A program made the position numbers and the translations under genes. Below are positions 1-7,745 of a stretch of 12,127 bases of DNA, in pieces. The notes under the pieces were generated by a model, which did no database searches, was not told where the DNA came from, and was given only the letters and a program-made list of their open reading frames with translations. Every line of letters starts with the position of its first letter. The stretch's first letter is position 1. The stretch spans positions 1-12,127 of the forward strand of contig CALLUT010000087.1 of NCBI GenBank assembly GCA_938010495.1. The letters are read 5' to 3'. This DNA is from Candidatus Absconditabacterales bacterium (GTDB taxonomy: Bacteria > Patescibacteria > JAEDAM01 > Absconditabacterales > Absconditicoccaceae).

Positions 1-222
1 ATGACAGCCTTTGATTCCAGTATCTTCAAATTTACGAGGTATTGTTTGAATTGCTTCAGCACCTTTTCAATATGGTTTTGTAGAACCTCAATCTATGAAA
101 ATAGAACGAGCGTCTAGAAATGAAATAGTAGTATGACTAGATTGATATAATTGAAAATATGAATGAGTTAAATATATAGAAATTCATCCCAGTGAGAAAA
201 TTATCTCTTTGAAATTTTTCAA
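1..222 (-). CDS. Partial unknown protein with N-terminal hydrophobic segment (runs off left edge)
   Basis: An open minus-strand frame enters from the left edge. Read with UGA as Gly it stays open across 1-324 and looks protein-like, with segments such as S-F-L-D-A-R-S-I-F-I-D and G-G-S-T-K-P-Y-G-K-G. No ATG lies in this frame. The start given is the TTG at 222-220, preceded by a GGTGATG stretch; it opens K-N-F-K-E-I-I-F-S-L and a moderately hydrophobic run that could be a membrane anchor or secretion signal. I do not recognise the family; a minor pilin-like protein is a loose guess only. The missing ATG, and the way this frame overlaps the end of the upstream gene on the same strand, raise a second possibility. 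It may be the 3' part of that gene, displaced by one base. Either way the product is incomplete here. Confidence 0.4.
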
Positions 223-283
223 ATCATCACCATTTGAAGAAAAAAGATTGTTGTTGGCAGAGGAAAAATTGGGAAATAGATAA

Positions 284-1576
284 TTAGTATACAGATATGT
301 TATTTTTGTTTTCGATAAACTTTGTTAGTTTTTTAGATTGCATGGCTAGATTTCTTTCTTTAAAAAATTTTATTACCAAAGATTGTAAGATGTAGTAGTA
401 ATTAGTCTCTAATACTTCATTTTGTTTTGTAAATTGAAACGTATTGTAATTTTTTTCAAACTGATCCTTTTTTATACCTCGAGAATGTAAGCTAAAGTCT
501 AGAAAATCTTTAACTTCAATTGTTACTTCTTTATATACTTCATAGTGATTTTTTTGGCAATACTGTAATAATCTCTCATCAGTCATATCATATACTTCTT
601 TATACTCTGGTAAATGATATTTAATCATCAAGTAGAGTAAATATCATTGGTACTCATTACTACTTCATCTTAATGGTCTAACAATTTTTTCTCAATAAGA
701 TCAGCAGTAATTTATTTCATTTACATGGTCAAGCATGACATTAAGTAAAATTGTTAATGCGTATCATTCATAATTTAAATACGAATCTTCAAGTGGATTA
801 CATAGACTTGCTTGGTTTTCATCAAGTATGTTTCTGCTTACTATTTCTGCAATTTTTTCATAAGAATATTGTTCATTTTCAAAATAATTAAACTCTCGTC
901 ATTCCTTTTCTGAGTTAAAATATATTTTTCAAACGTTATCATAAAAATCCATTTCTGATAAGACAGTTGGAGAAATCCAAGTATATTTTTTAATCAAATC
1001 GTTATTTGGATTATTGAAGTCTTTTTCTTCAATTTTTAAAAACAATGATCATCTTATGTTTTGTATGCTGTCAATTGCATAATCATATCAATGTATAGTT
1101 AATAGACTATTATTATGTGAACTATTTTCTTCAATCTTAAATCCTTCTTTTTTCAAAATACTTATAATTTCTTGATAGAAAGTAGTGTTACCATCTTCTA
1201 CCATAATTTTTCATCAATTGTCGTCTAATTGAGTAAGAAATAATTTCTTAGAAAAATGAAGTGAAAATAATTTTTTTGATTGATCCAAGACATTTTGAAT
1301 TGTATTTACTACAGTATTAATCTCGCTACTAAATAGTGGAGATGTTTCTATGACTGCTTCTTTGAGAGATTCAATAAAATAAGTATCATGAAAAAGATTA
1401 TATATATCTATATATACTTGTATATCAAATTTATGAGAAAGAGGATCTCTTGAAAAGAGAATATCATTCAAAGCATGTACTTGGTTTGAAAGATCTTCTT
1501 CATATACTCAATCTACTCACTGATATAGTTGTAAGCCCTTATCTAATGCTAGTGTTACATCGGTTTTTAAATTCAT
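284..1576 (-). CDS. Orphan protein of unknown function (430 aa, code 25)
   Basis: One frame runs from ATG at 1576 to TAA at 286-284, provided that some ten TGA codons are read as Gly. Under the standard code only two fragments (from 1471 and from 631) would appear. The product begins M-N-L-K-T-D-V-T-L-A and is rich in Asn, Glu, Tyr, Ile and Lys. It has no signal peptide, clear membrane segment or catalytic motif that I recognise, and mixes helical stretches (E-A-V-I-E-T, L-A-M-Q-S-K-K-L) with Tyr-rich stretches. The start is supported by GGAT 5 nt upstream and by a TTGACA-16-TATAAA promoter in the 74-bp gap after tsaC, so it is probably transcribed separately. Near the 3' end a second frame opens before this one stops, so the true C-terminus may differ. 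I am confident that it is a gene, but its function is unknown. Confidence 0.8.
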
Positions 1577-1601
1577 TGTTATCCAAAAAATAGATATATA
1601 T

Positions 1602-1629
1602 TTTATATCAAAAAAATATTTAATGTCAA
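1602..1629 (-). promoter_or_regulatory. Promoter of the 430-aa gene
   Basis: On the minus strand, TTGACA (1629-1624) and TATAAA (1607-1602) are separated by 16 bp and lie 25 nt before the ATG at 1576. Initiation about 7 nt past the -10 would leave a leader of roughly 18 nt that includes TTGGATAACA. The GGA in it could serve as a weak Shine-Dalgarno. This contrasts with the plus-strand genes of the window, whose -10 elements abut the ATG. Confidence 0.6.
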
Positions 1630-1650
1630 TGCTTGAAAATGAAATAATTG

Positions 1651-2223
1651 CTAGCGAATTTTTTCTCAAGTAACAGAGTTATAAATTGTTGATCAATCTC
1701 ATGGTAACACTCATCAATTAATTCTTACTCATTGAAACCCTTTTTCTATATGGTTTATGGATACGATGGTTTTTTCTCAACTTATATTACAAGATGTAGT
1801 AATAAATGGTTTTCATAAATTTGTAACAAATTGCTGAAATGGACTATTGATAATCCTTACTCAAACTAGATCATTATCAGTTAACATTGAAAAATCAAAA
1901 TTACTTTTATCTGATCGGGGTAGTAATAATGTTATTCATTTTCCATCAACTTTTTTAGAATATTTTTCCCATAGTTCTTCTGCTGGTATATTTAGTGTAC
2001 AATTATTGTTAATCCAATTATAGGATGGAGCAATTATAGAATAATTTTTGTATAAAGGACGTTTTTTATAAGAAGCAATTGCTTCAATAACTGTTTGATT
2101 AACGATTCATCCTATTCCATATACTGTATCAGTTGGATAAATAAAAAGTTCTCAAGCAAGAGCCTTTTTGCAATATATATCTGAATCTTCAAGTAACTTT
2201 TCTAAAGTCAATATTTCTTTCAT
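1651..2223 (-). CDS. tsaC: L-threonylcarbamoyladenylate synthase, TsaC/YrdC/Sua5 family
   Basis: This enzyme makes threonylcarbamoyl-AMP from threonine, bicarbonate and ATP. It is the cytoplasmic first step of t6A37 modification of ANN-decoding tRNAs, before transfer by the TsaD complex. The 190-residue product matches the usual single-domain length. Visible motifs are P-T-D-T-V-Y-G-I-G at residues 30-38, K-K-R-P-L-Y-K-N-Y-S at 53-62 (the family's K-x-R-P substrate loop), I-T-L-L-L-P in the middle, and T-T-S-C-N-I-S-G-E (family S-A-N-x-S-G) followed by a G-S-T-I segment that matches the family's P-S-T-I/V. Several motif glycines are TGA codons. The ATG at 2223 puts the conserved core at its normal distance from the N-terminus. 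No Shine-Dalgarno is visible (upstream is CACCCCCATTTA), nor a -10 close to the ATG. The gene is divergent from the large ATPase gene. Confidence 0.92.
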
Positions 2224-2240
2224 TAAATGGGGGTGTTATT

Positions 2241-2269
2241 TTGACAAAAATTGTTTTTGACCGTATAAT
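2241..2269 (+). promoter_or_regulatory. Consensus sigma70-type promoter of the ATPase gene
   Basis: TTGACA (2241-2246) and TATAAT (2264-2269) are exact consensus hexamers with an ideal 17-bp spacer. The expected transcription start, about 7 nt past the -10, falls at or next to the ATG at 2277, so the transcript would be leaderless. The alternative is that these hexamers lie inside the gene: a TTG at 2241 preceded by GGGGGTG would begin translation 36 nt earlier in the same frame. The exact promoter match makes the first reading more likely. Confidence 0.75.
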
Positions 2270-2276
2270 TTACGGT
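2260..2276. promoter_or_regulatory. 17-bp palindrome over the -10, candidate operator
   Basis: ACCGTA-TAATT-TACGGT is a perfect 6-bp inverted repeat around a 5-bp centre. It spans the -10 hexamer and ends at the base before the ATG at 2277. A dimeric repressor bound here would block the ATPase promoter and possibly divergent transcription towards tsaC. A hairpin role is unlikely if transcription starts at its right edge. The symmetry is visible in the sequence; the operator role is inferred. Confidence 0.45.
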
Positions 2277-5200
2277 ATGATTGATCTGATTCGATGTAAG
2301 AACCAAATATGAAATTTATACACCAACCAGCCTGCGTTGCAATACAGATTTTCTAATTTTACAAAACAGGCATGGGGAGAGCATAAAGCTCACTGTTTGG
2401 CTGAATTTTGATCAACAGCAAATATAACAAAATTTCTTTTAAATCCAGGAGATTTTGATTTTAAGCAAGAACATTCTTCTGCTGTACCTGAGGAATCAAT
2501 ACCAGTTGAAGAAGAAATTACTACATGAACGAGTATTGATGATACTGCATTTACCTCTATAAAGGCACAAGCTTGAGAATATGTCAGTTTCATAGGATGG
2601 TCGATCTTGCGAATCATAATAATCATTACGTTGTTCAAAATGATCAGCTATTTAATGGTATTTCTTTATGACGTATTCAATGCGTCTAGAGTGGTTTATT
2701 TTAAGGTTATTCAACCAAGAGCCGACTCAAAAAGTGATCGTGAAAGACAAAAAGAACTAGCAAAAGATATGAAAGAACAAATATCAAGAATGTCTCAAGT
2801 ATTTGGTGGTATCCATAAACTTTGAGAATTAAGCGTGGCTGATAATATGCTTAGAAAGGTATTTGATAAACCAAAAATTACTTTCATGATGCATTATGAA
2901 GATTGATTAATGAACTTTATTGTATGAACATATCCTGAATATAGAAAGATCGTTGAGTCTGCGCTTGCAGCTCAATATTCAGAATCTTCCCTTCAAGAAA
3001 TTAAAAAACCAAATATCTTTCCAAAGAAACATTATAACCTTATGCCATTACAACCTATTAAAGAGGGTGCATATCCATTGAGAATGTTCAAACAAATGGA
3101 AGATGATCCGATGAACAATATCGTTGATGCAGTAGGTAAAGTAAATCCAGAGGATACTTTTACAATAGTAATGACTATTAGACCTGAAAAATGAACATTC
3201 AATAAAAGAGCACAAAAACTTGCGGAAGCATTATACAAAAAAGACGAATCAGTTACGAAGAAAAAATCATTGATTCTCAGATTGATGCCTTGGAACTTAT
3301 TTAGCTTCTTAATTTCTTGACCAAGTGATAAGCTCATAGAAAAATTTTCTGGTAATAAAGGTTGAGATCCAATGATTCGTATGGTAAAAGCAGAAGAAGA
3401 GGCATTAAATAACATGGCAGAAGAAGCATGAAAGAAAGCATATCATTCTTGATTATTACTTGCAACTTCTTCTGATGAAGAAGAAAGAACAAATGAAAAT
3501 ATCTTTAATCTTGTAAGTGCATACACAACATATAGTGATGAGTATAATAATGGATTGGATCAACCAGAAATCATCGCGGATATGTTTGGATTTATTATAA
3601 AGCCAATTTGGAAGGCAAGTGTAACATTCTTACTTCCATGATTTTTCTATAAGAGTAATACATTTACTGTGAACGAACTATCTTCACTATACCATCTTCC
3701 GGATGCGACATATAATCGTTCTCCTATTATAACATGGATGGATTATAAGACATTAGCGTGACCAAATAATCTTCCTACTTTGAAAGAACCAGTAGAATGA
3801 TGGTTTATCACATGAATTATTGCAGATAGTTATAAATCATGAAACGTATCAAAAATTATAAAATGAATGAAACATCCAGCTGTTTGAATGAAGGAAGAAG
3901 AAAAAGAAATCAAAGAAGAAGTAAAAGCATGATATGAGCCAAAAGAGTGAGAATCGGTTATTGAAGAAGAGGGTAAAACATTTGTTATACGTAAGTCTGT
4001 TAAAAAGCTTCCATGATTCCAAGTATATAAAGATTGAGTGTTGTTATGAATCAATGCATATAGAAATAAATACTCTCCAGTATATATGAAAAAGAAAGAT
4101 AGAACAAGACACCACTATGTGATTGGGAAATCTGGTACGTGAAAATCGGTGTATATTGCTATGCTAGCTAGACAGGATATTTGGGCATGAGCATGAGTAT
4201 GTGTTATTGATCCTCATGGAGATTTAGTAGAATGAATTTTAGATTATATTCCTAAGCATAGAGCAAAAGATATTGTTTACTTTGATGCTTGAAACGAAGA
4301 TCGTCCTATGTGACTAAACCTCTATCAAATTAAAGATTTTTCAGAAGCTGATAGAGTAGTAAACGATGCTGTAGAAATATTTATTAAAATGTTCGGTCCT
4401 GAAATTTTTGGTCCACGTATTCAAGAATACTTTAAGTACTGAAGTCTAACACTTTTAGAAGACCTTGAAGATAAAGCAACATTGATTGATGTGCCTAGGC
4501 TGTTTACTGATGAATGATTTAGAGAATATAAAACAGCAAAAGTGAAAAATCCTGTGGTAAGAAATTTCTGGGATAAGACATATAATGCTATGGGGGACCG
4601 TGAGAAACAAGAAATTATTCCATACTTTACTTCAAAATTTGTATCATTTATTACTAATTCATTGATTAGAAATATTATTGGTCAAACTGAATCAGCATTT
4701 GATTTTAGAGAAGTTATGGATTCTGGTAAAATTCTTTTGATTAATTTGAGTAAATGAAAGATATGAGAATTAAATGCTAAATTACTATGAATGATTATTG
4801 TATCAAAAATTTATAATGCTGCCATGGGTAGAGCAGATATTGATGAAAAAGATCGTGCATTCTTCTATCTTTACGTAGATGAATTTCAAAATTTTGTAAC
4901 TGATACGTTTGCAGATATCCTTTCTGAAGCCAGAAAGTATAAACTTTGCCTAGTAATGGCTCATCAGTTTATTGCGCAGCTAGATTGATGATGAGAGTGA
5001 TGAAAAGAATGAAAAGTAAAAGATGCTGTATTTGGTAATGTATGAACCATGCAATCATTTAAGGTGGGTGCTCCAGATGCTGAGTTTCTTGAAAAAGAAT
5101 ATGCTCCAGTTTTATGAGCTCAAGATATTTTATGAATTGCTAACTATAAAGCTTACCTGAAACTTAATATTAATAACACAACATCGAGAGTATTTAGTTT

Positions 5201-5417
5201 AAATTCTATCTTTACTCAAGACTATAAAAACGAAAGAGTTTGAGAAATATTAAAACAATACTCAGAAAAGAAATATTGACGTAAAAAAGAATTTGTCGAT
5301 GCAGAAATCACAGCTAGACTTGGTATTTTGGCTGAAGAAGAAGAACCACCTCAGTGATCCACAGAACCTGAATGACCAGAACAATCTCCCCAATCCTTAG
5401 AACAAGAACCCTCTTAA
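2277..5417 (+). CDS. Membrane-anchored type IV secretion coupling protein-like ATPase (VirD4/TraD/TraG-like, TraM-recognition C-terminus)
   Basis: The 1046-residue protein contains more than 40 UGA-encoded glycines. Its N-terminus (about 1-106) is of no recognised family and is followed by one strong membrane segment at about 107-132 (Ile/Leu-rich, S-I-L-R-I-I-I-I-I-T-L-F). A long domain of about 150-600 precedes the P-loop, as in many CPR proteins of this type. Walker A is G-K-S-G-T-G-K-S at 617-624, with its last Gly coded by TGA. Walker B is Y-L-Y-V-D-E-F-Q-N-F with D868 and E869. The C-terminal part (S-F-K-V-G-A-P-D-A-E-F-L-E) resembles the TraM-recognition region of TraD/TraG-type coupling ATPases, and the tail is rich in Glu, Pro and Gln. 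Family members form hexameric motors that pass DNA or protein substrates to a membrane channel. No relaxase, VirB or pilin gene is adjacent, so conjugation is unproven. An in-frame TTG at 2241 would add 12 residues. Confidence 0.88.
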
Positions 5418-5445
5418 ACACCACCTAAAATTGAATTTATTTGCT

Positions 5446-5451
5446 TATAAT
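5446..5451 (+). promoter_or_regulatory. -10 element of the 85-aa gene
   Basis: An exact TATAAT lies 8 nt before the ATG at 5460, in the 42-bp gap after the ATPase gene. No good -35 hexamer is found at 16-18 bp; the nearest TTGAAT, at 5431, is only 9 bp away. A weak internal promoter giving a leaderless transcript is possible. Read-through from the ATPase gene is the alternative. Confidence 0.4.
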
Positions 5452-5459
5452 CTCTAATT

Positions 5460-5717
5460 ATGTGAATCGAACTATTTCAAGACAACTATGAAAAAGATCA
5501 AGAAACTCAGGAAGCTGAAGAATCATTGAAAGTAGAAGGAAATTGAATGTATGAAATTTCAGAAGAATTAAGTAATGAAGCAAAAGCAATGGAACAACAA
5601 GTTGTCATCAATGAAACAAAAGATGATTTAAGACATATGCCATTAGATCAAGACCTAATGTATTGAGGGCATTATGACCCAGAAGGTAATTTTGAAAATG
5701 AAAGTGATTTAGCATAG
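5460..5717 (+). CDS. Small acidic protein of unknown function (85 aa)
   Basis: The frame runs from ATG at 5460 to TAG at 5715-5717. It reads through three TGA codons as Gly, the second codon among them. The product is strongly acidic, with runs such as D-Q-E-T-Q-E-A-E-E-S and E-I-S-E-E-L-S-N-E-A, and seems soluble, with no membrane segment or cysteine. A helical N-terminal half and a less ordered C-terminal half (G-G-H-Y-D-P-E-G-N-F-E-N-E) are plausible. It follows the coupling-protein-like ATPase by 42 bp on the same strand and could be its accessory or cargo factor, but this rests on position only. The continuous open frame across the TGA codons and the good spacing support its being a real gene. 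I do not recognise the family. Confidence 0.65.
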
Positions 5718-5775
5718 AAATAATATGATTACATTTTTTTGAATGAAAATGATCGGAGTTGAGAATTTTATAGTA

Positions 5776-5803
5776 TTGAAATGTTTATCAAAACTCCTAT
5801 AAA
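5776..5803 (+). promoter_or_regulatory. Promoter of the glycosyltransferase gene
   Basis: TTGAAA (5776-5781) and TATAAA (5798-5803) are separated by 16 bp, and the -10 ends 7 nt before the ATG at 5811. There is no Shine-Dalgarno, so a leaderless transcript is expected. The 93-bp gap upstream (5718-5810) otherwise holds only AT-rich sequence. Confidence 0.6.
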
Positions 5804-5810
5804 ATAAGTA

Positions 5811-6740
5811 ATGACACTAGATATACTTACTGCTTGCGACTGACACTTTTCAAAAATCCAACCATTGTTGGATAGTCTTGAGAGACAAACAACCCTGCCT
5901 GATAGAATTCTGATTCTGATTTATAAACCAATCACAAAAGAAGAACAAGAGTTATTCATCTATTACATTCAAAGAATGATAGGTGAAGACTTTTTATCTT
6001 TGGTTACTATTCTTTCACATTTAAATAGCGATCATAAACCATGAAAAGCTCATTGATATGATAGAAAATTTCTCCTTTCTCATGCCAAGAGTGATTTATC
6101 ATTTTTCATCGATGGAGATAATCTTTTCAAAGAAGATTTTTTGGAAAAGATGCTTTACCGACAAAGTCGTTTACATCATGATCTTCATCGTGATGTTATT
6201 GTCTCACCAACGGTAATGTTGAGAAAAACCCAAAATGTTCAATCTCAATGAATTACATGATTTAGATATTTTTTTCCAAAATATCTTTACAATAAAATGT
6301 GATGAGAACAACGACAGGAAGTGAAGATGATGTGAGCTAATTCTCTCTTATGACCCACAGCGTTGATGCAATCATTTGATTTTGACGAAGAGTTTGCTCA
6401 TTCTTACGAAGACATAGATTTTACTTATCGCTTATATTTAGCAGGTTATCCGGTCATAGTGATCAATAATATTGAAATTAATCATATGGAAACGAGACTT
6501 TGACAGTTGGATAAGCGTTTTATGTGAAACACTACAGTAGCATATTATAGATCAAGAAATAGAATTCTCTTTGTTAAAAAAACAGCTACATTTTTTGAAA
6601 AAACACAATATTTTTGATTATGATTGTGGATTCAAACAGTTTGATTCCTTACAGCAATTCTTATTCGAGGTTGATGAAAAAATAGAATTTCTCTTCGAAA
6701 ATCAGTTATTCAATGAACAAAAGATTGATTACTATATTAA
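5811..6740 (+). CDS. Family 2 (GT-A fold) glycosyltransferase with C-terminal membrane segment
   Basis: The 309-residue protein would transfer a sugar from a nucleotide-sugar donor to an acceptor at the inner face of the membrane. It opens M-T-L-D-I-L-T-A-C-D-G-H-F, the first strand of a GT-A fold, followed by S-L-E-R-Q-T and P-D-R-I-L-I-L. The metal-binding D-x-D is in F-F-I-D-G-D-N (D101 and D103). The late acidic motif that supplies the catalytic base in family 2 enzymes is S-Y-E-D-I-D-F (E200 and D201). After R-N-R-I-L-F a hydrophobic stretch at about 268-286 (G-L-W-I-Q-T-V-G-F-L) suggests a C-terminal anchor. The donor and acceptor cannot be read from sequence; a surface polysaccharide or glycoprotein role is inferred from the peptidoglycan genes to the right. 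Its stop overlaps the stop of the convergent gene. Confidence 0.85.
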
Positions 6741-7693
6741 ACTATCAATCAATTCTTATTTGCTTCATACAGTTTTCTAATTTCATCTGGGGCTTCATAT
6801 TTTGGAAAGAGTAGTTGGTTTAGACTGATTTCGCATTGGCAACGTTCTATTACTGTATCAATGGTTGACAAACAATTTGATATAAATTCTTGATCATATC
6901 AATTTCACTTCATTGTACCTAATACTTCATCTTCTGAAGAAAGATGTAATGGTATTTTTACAATTCTTCTATCTTCGTCATAAACACGTTTTCCATCTTT
7001 TATCGATAGAGCAACTTCATATGGCTTTTGATCTTCAGGAGTTATGTAGTGAACATCTTGTGTTATTAGAAAAGGATATCAAGCTAACGAATATATGCTT
7101 TTATTAACAGTTTTTACTTCTTCAAATTTTGATTCATCGTGTGAATGAATCATAAGATATACTGCATCTTCTCAACATGCATTTTTTAATAATCAAAGAG
7201 TTTCTTCTTGTTTAGAAATAGGCTCATTTGCTAAAATTAGTTTTCATAAAAGTGAACGTACTCATCATACTAGACAAAGTAAATGAGAACCATATTTTTT
7301 TAGTAGTTCAAAATCTATTCTTGGAGTACCATCAAATCAATCCATATTTGCATGTGAAACAAGTTTTAGTAAGTCTTGATATCATTCTTTGTTTTCTGCA
7401 AGTAAGACGATAGTCCCTCATCATGTAGATTTATGTCATTTCATAGTAATATCATGGACACAATGAAGTTCGACTCATATGATGGGATGGATGTTTTCAT
7501 CTTTACAGGCCTTATAAAATTCGATTGCTCAATACAATCAATTATAATCTGTTATTGCTAAGGCATTCATTCATAATTCTTTTGCTTTTTTTACATATCA
7601 CTTTGGTGCTCATATTCACTCCAGAAGAGAATAGTGAGAATGTATTTGGAGATGGTTAAACATTACAGTATTTATTCATAAACATATATCCAT
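6737..7693 (-). CDS. Stand-alone PHP domain of DNA polymerase III alpha subunit (DnaE N-terminal fragment)
   Basis: The 318-residue protein matches the N-terminal PHP domain of bacterial replicative polymerases: F-N-H-L-Q-I-H-S-H-Y-S-L-L-E-G (12-26), A-L-A-I-T-D-Y-N-G-L-Y-G-A (44-56), I-H-P-I-I-G-V-E-L (68-76), L-L-A-E-N-K-E-G-Y and I-T-Q-D-V-H-Y-I-T-P-E-D. It then ends with L-L-F-P-K-Y-E-A-P-D and about 15 more residues, just where full DnaE (roughly 1000-1200 residues) enters the polymerase domain. The palm, fingers and clamp-binding parts are absent. The usual T-D-H-G motif reads T-D-Y-N here, so one metal ligand seems lost. It might be a stand-alone phosphoesterase-like protein, a partner of a DnaE coded elsewhere, or a decaying duplicate. 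The annotated start is ATG 7693; a second ATG at 7663 begins M-F-N-H-L, which matches typical DnaE N-termini. Confidence 0.85.
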
Positions 7694-7702
7694 TTTATAT
7701 CG

Positions 7703-7708
7703 ATTATA
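7703..7708 (-). promoter_or_regulatory. -10 element of the PHP-domain gene
   Basis: TATAAT reads on the minus strand 9 nt before the ATG at 7693, within the 52-bp divergent gap. No convincing -35 is present at 16-18 bp. If it is used, the transcript starts at or within a few bases of that ATG, favouring it over the internal ATG at 7663. Confidence 0.4.
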
Positions 7709-7711
7709 CAT

Positions 7712-7739
7712 TTGAATACAATCAACCATTCAGTAAAAT
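7712..7739 (+). promoter_or_regulatory. Promoter of the amidase-SpoIID gene
   Basis: TTGAAT (7712-7717) and TAAAAT (7734-7739) are separated by 16 bp, and the -10 ends 6 nt before the ATG at 7746. No Shine-Dalgarno is visible. The element interleaves with the divergent -10 of the PHP-domain gene, so the two promoters may compete. Confidence 0.55.
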
Positions 7740-7745
7740 ATCGCT

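Noticed and set aside
2607..2825. Separate 72-aa gene on the plus strand, and similar short pieces at 4542-4757 and 4791-4988
   Set aside because: These are fragments of the one ATPase frame, cut at TGA codons under the standard code. With UGA as Gly the frame is continuous from 2277 to 5417.
2390..4054. Minus-strand open frames opposite the ATPase gene, and others at 8992-9198, 10022-10536 and 11681-11932
   Set aside because: All are antisense shadows of strongly supported plus-strand genes. They lack promoters and any recognisable domain.
2277..5417. Proof of a conjugative or integrated mobile element
   Set aside because: Only the coupling-type ATPase is present. No relaxase, integrase, transposase, terminal repeat or attachment site is visible in the window.
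5755..5797. GGAGTT...AACTCC inverted repeat as a terminator or operator
   Set aside because: The 6-bp arms are 31 nt apart and there is no T-run after the second arm. It is too weak to call.
5743..5802. 19-codon open frame before the glycosyltransferase, as a possible leader peptide
   Set aside because: It overlaps the -35 and -10 of the glycosyltransferase promoter, has no Shine-Dalgarno or own promoter, and is short enough to arise by chance.
6571..7413. Several 60-70 aa plus-strand open frames
   Set aside because: The frame at 6571-6780 overlaps the glycosyltransferase C-terminus in another phase. Those at 6913-7413 are antisense to the PHP-domain gene, which has clear family motifs. None shows protein family features.
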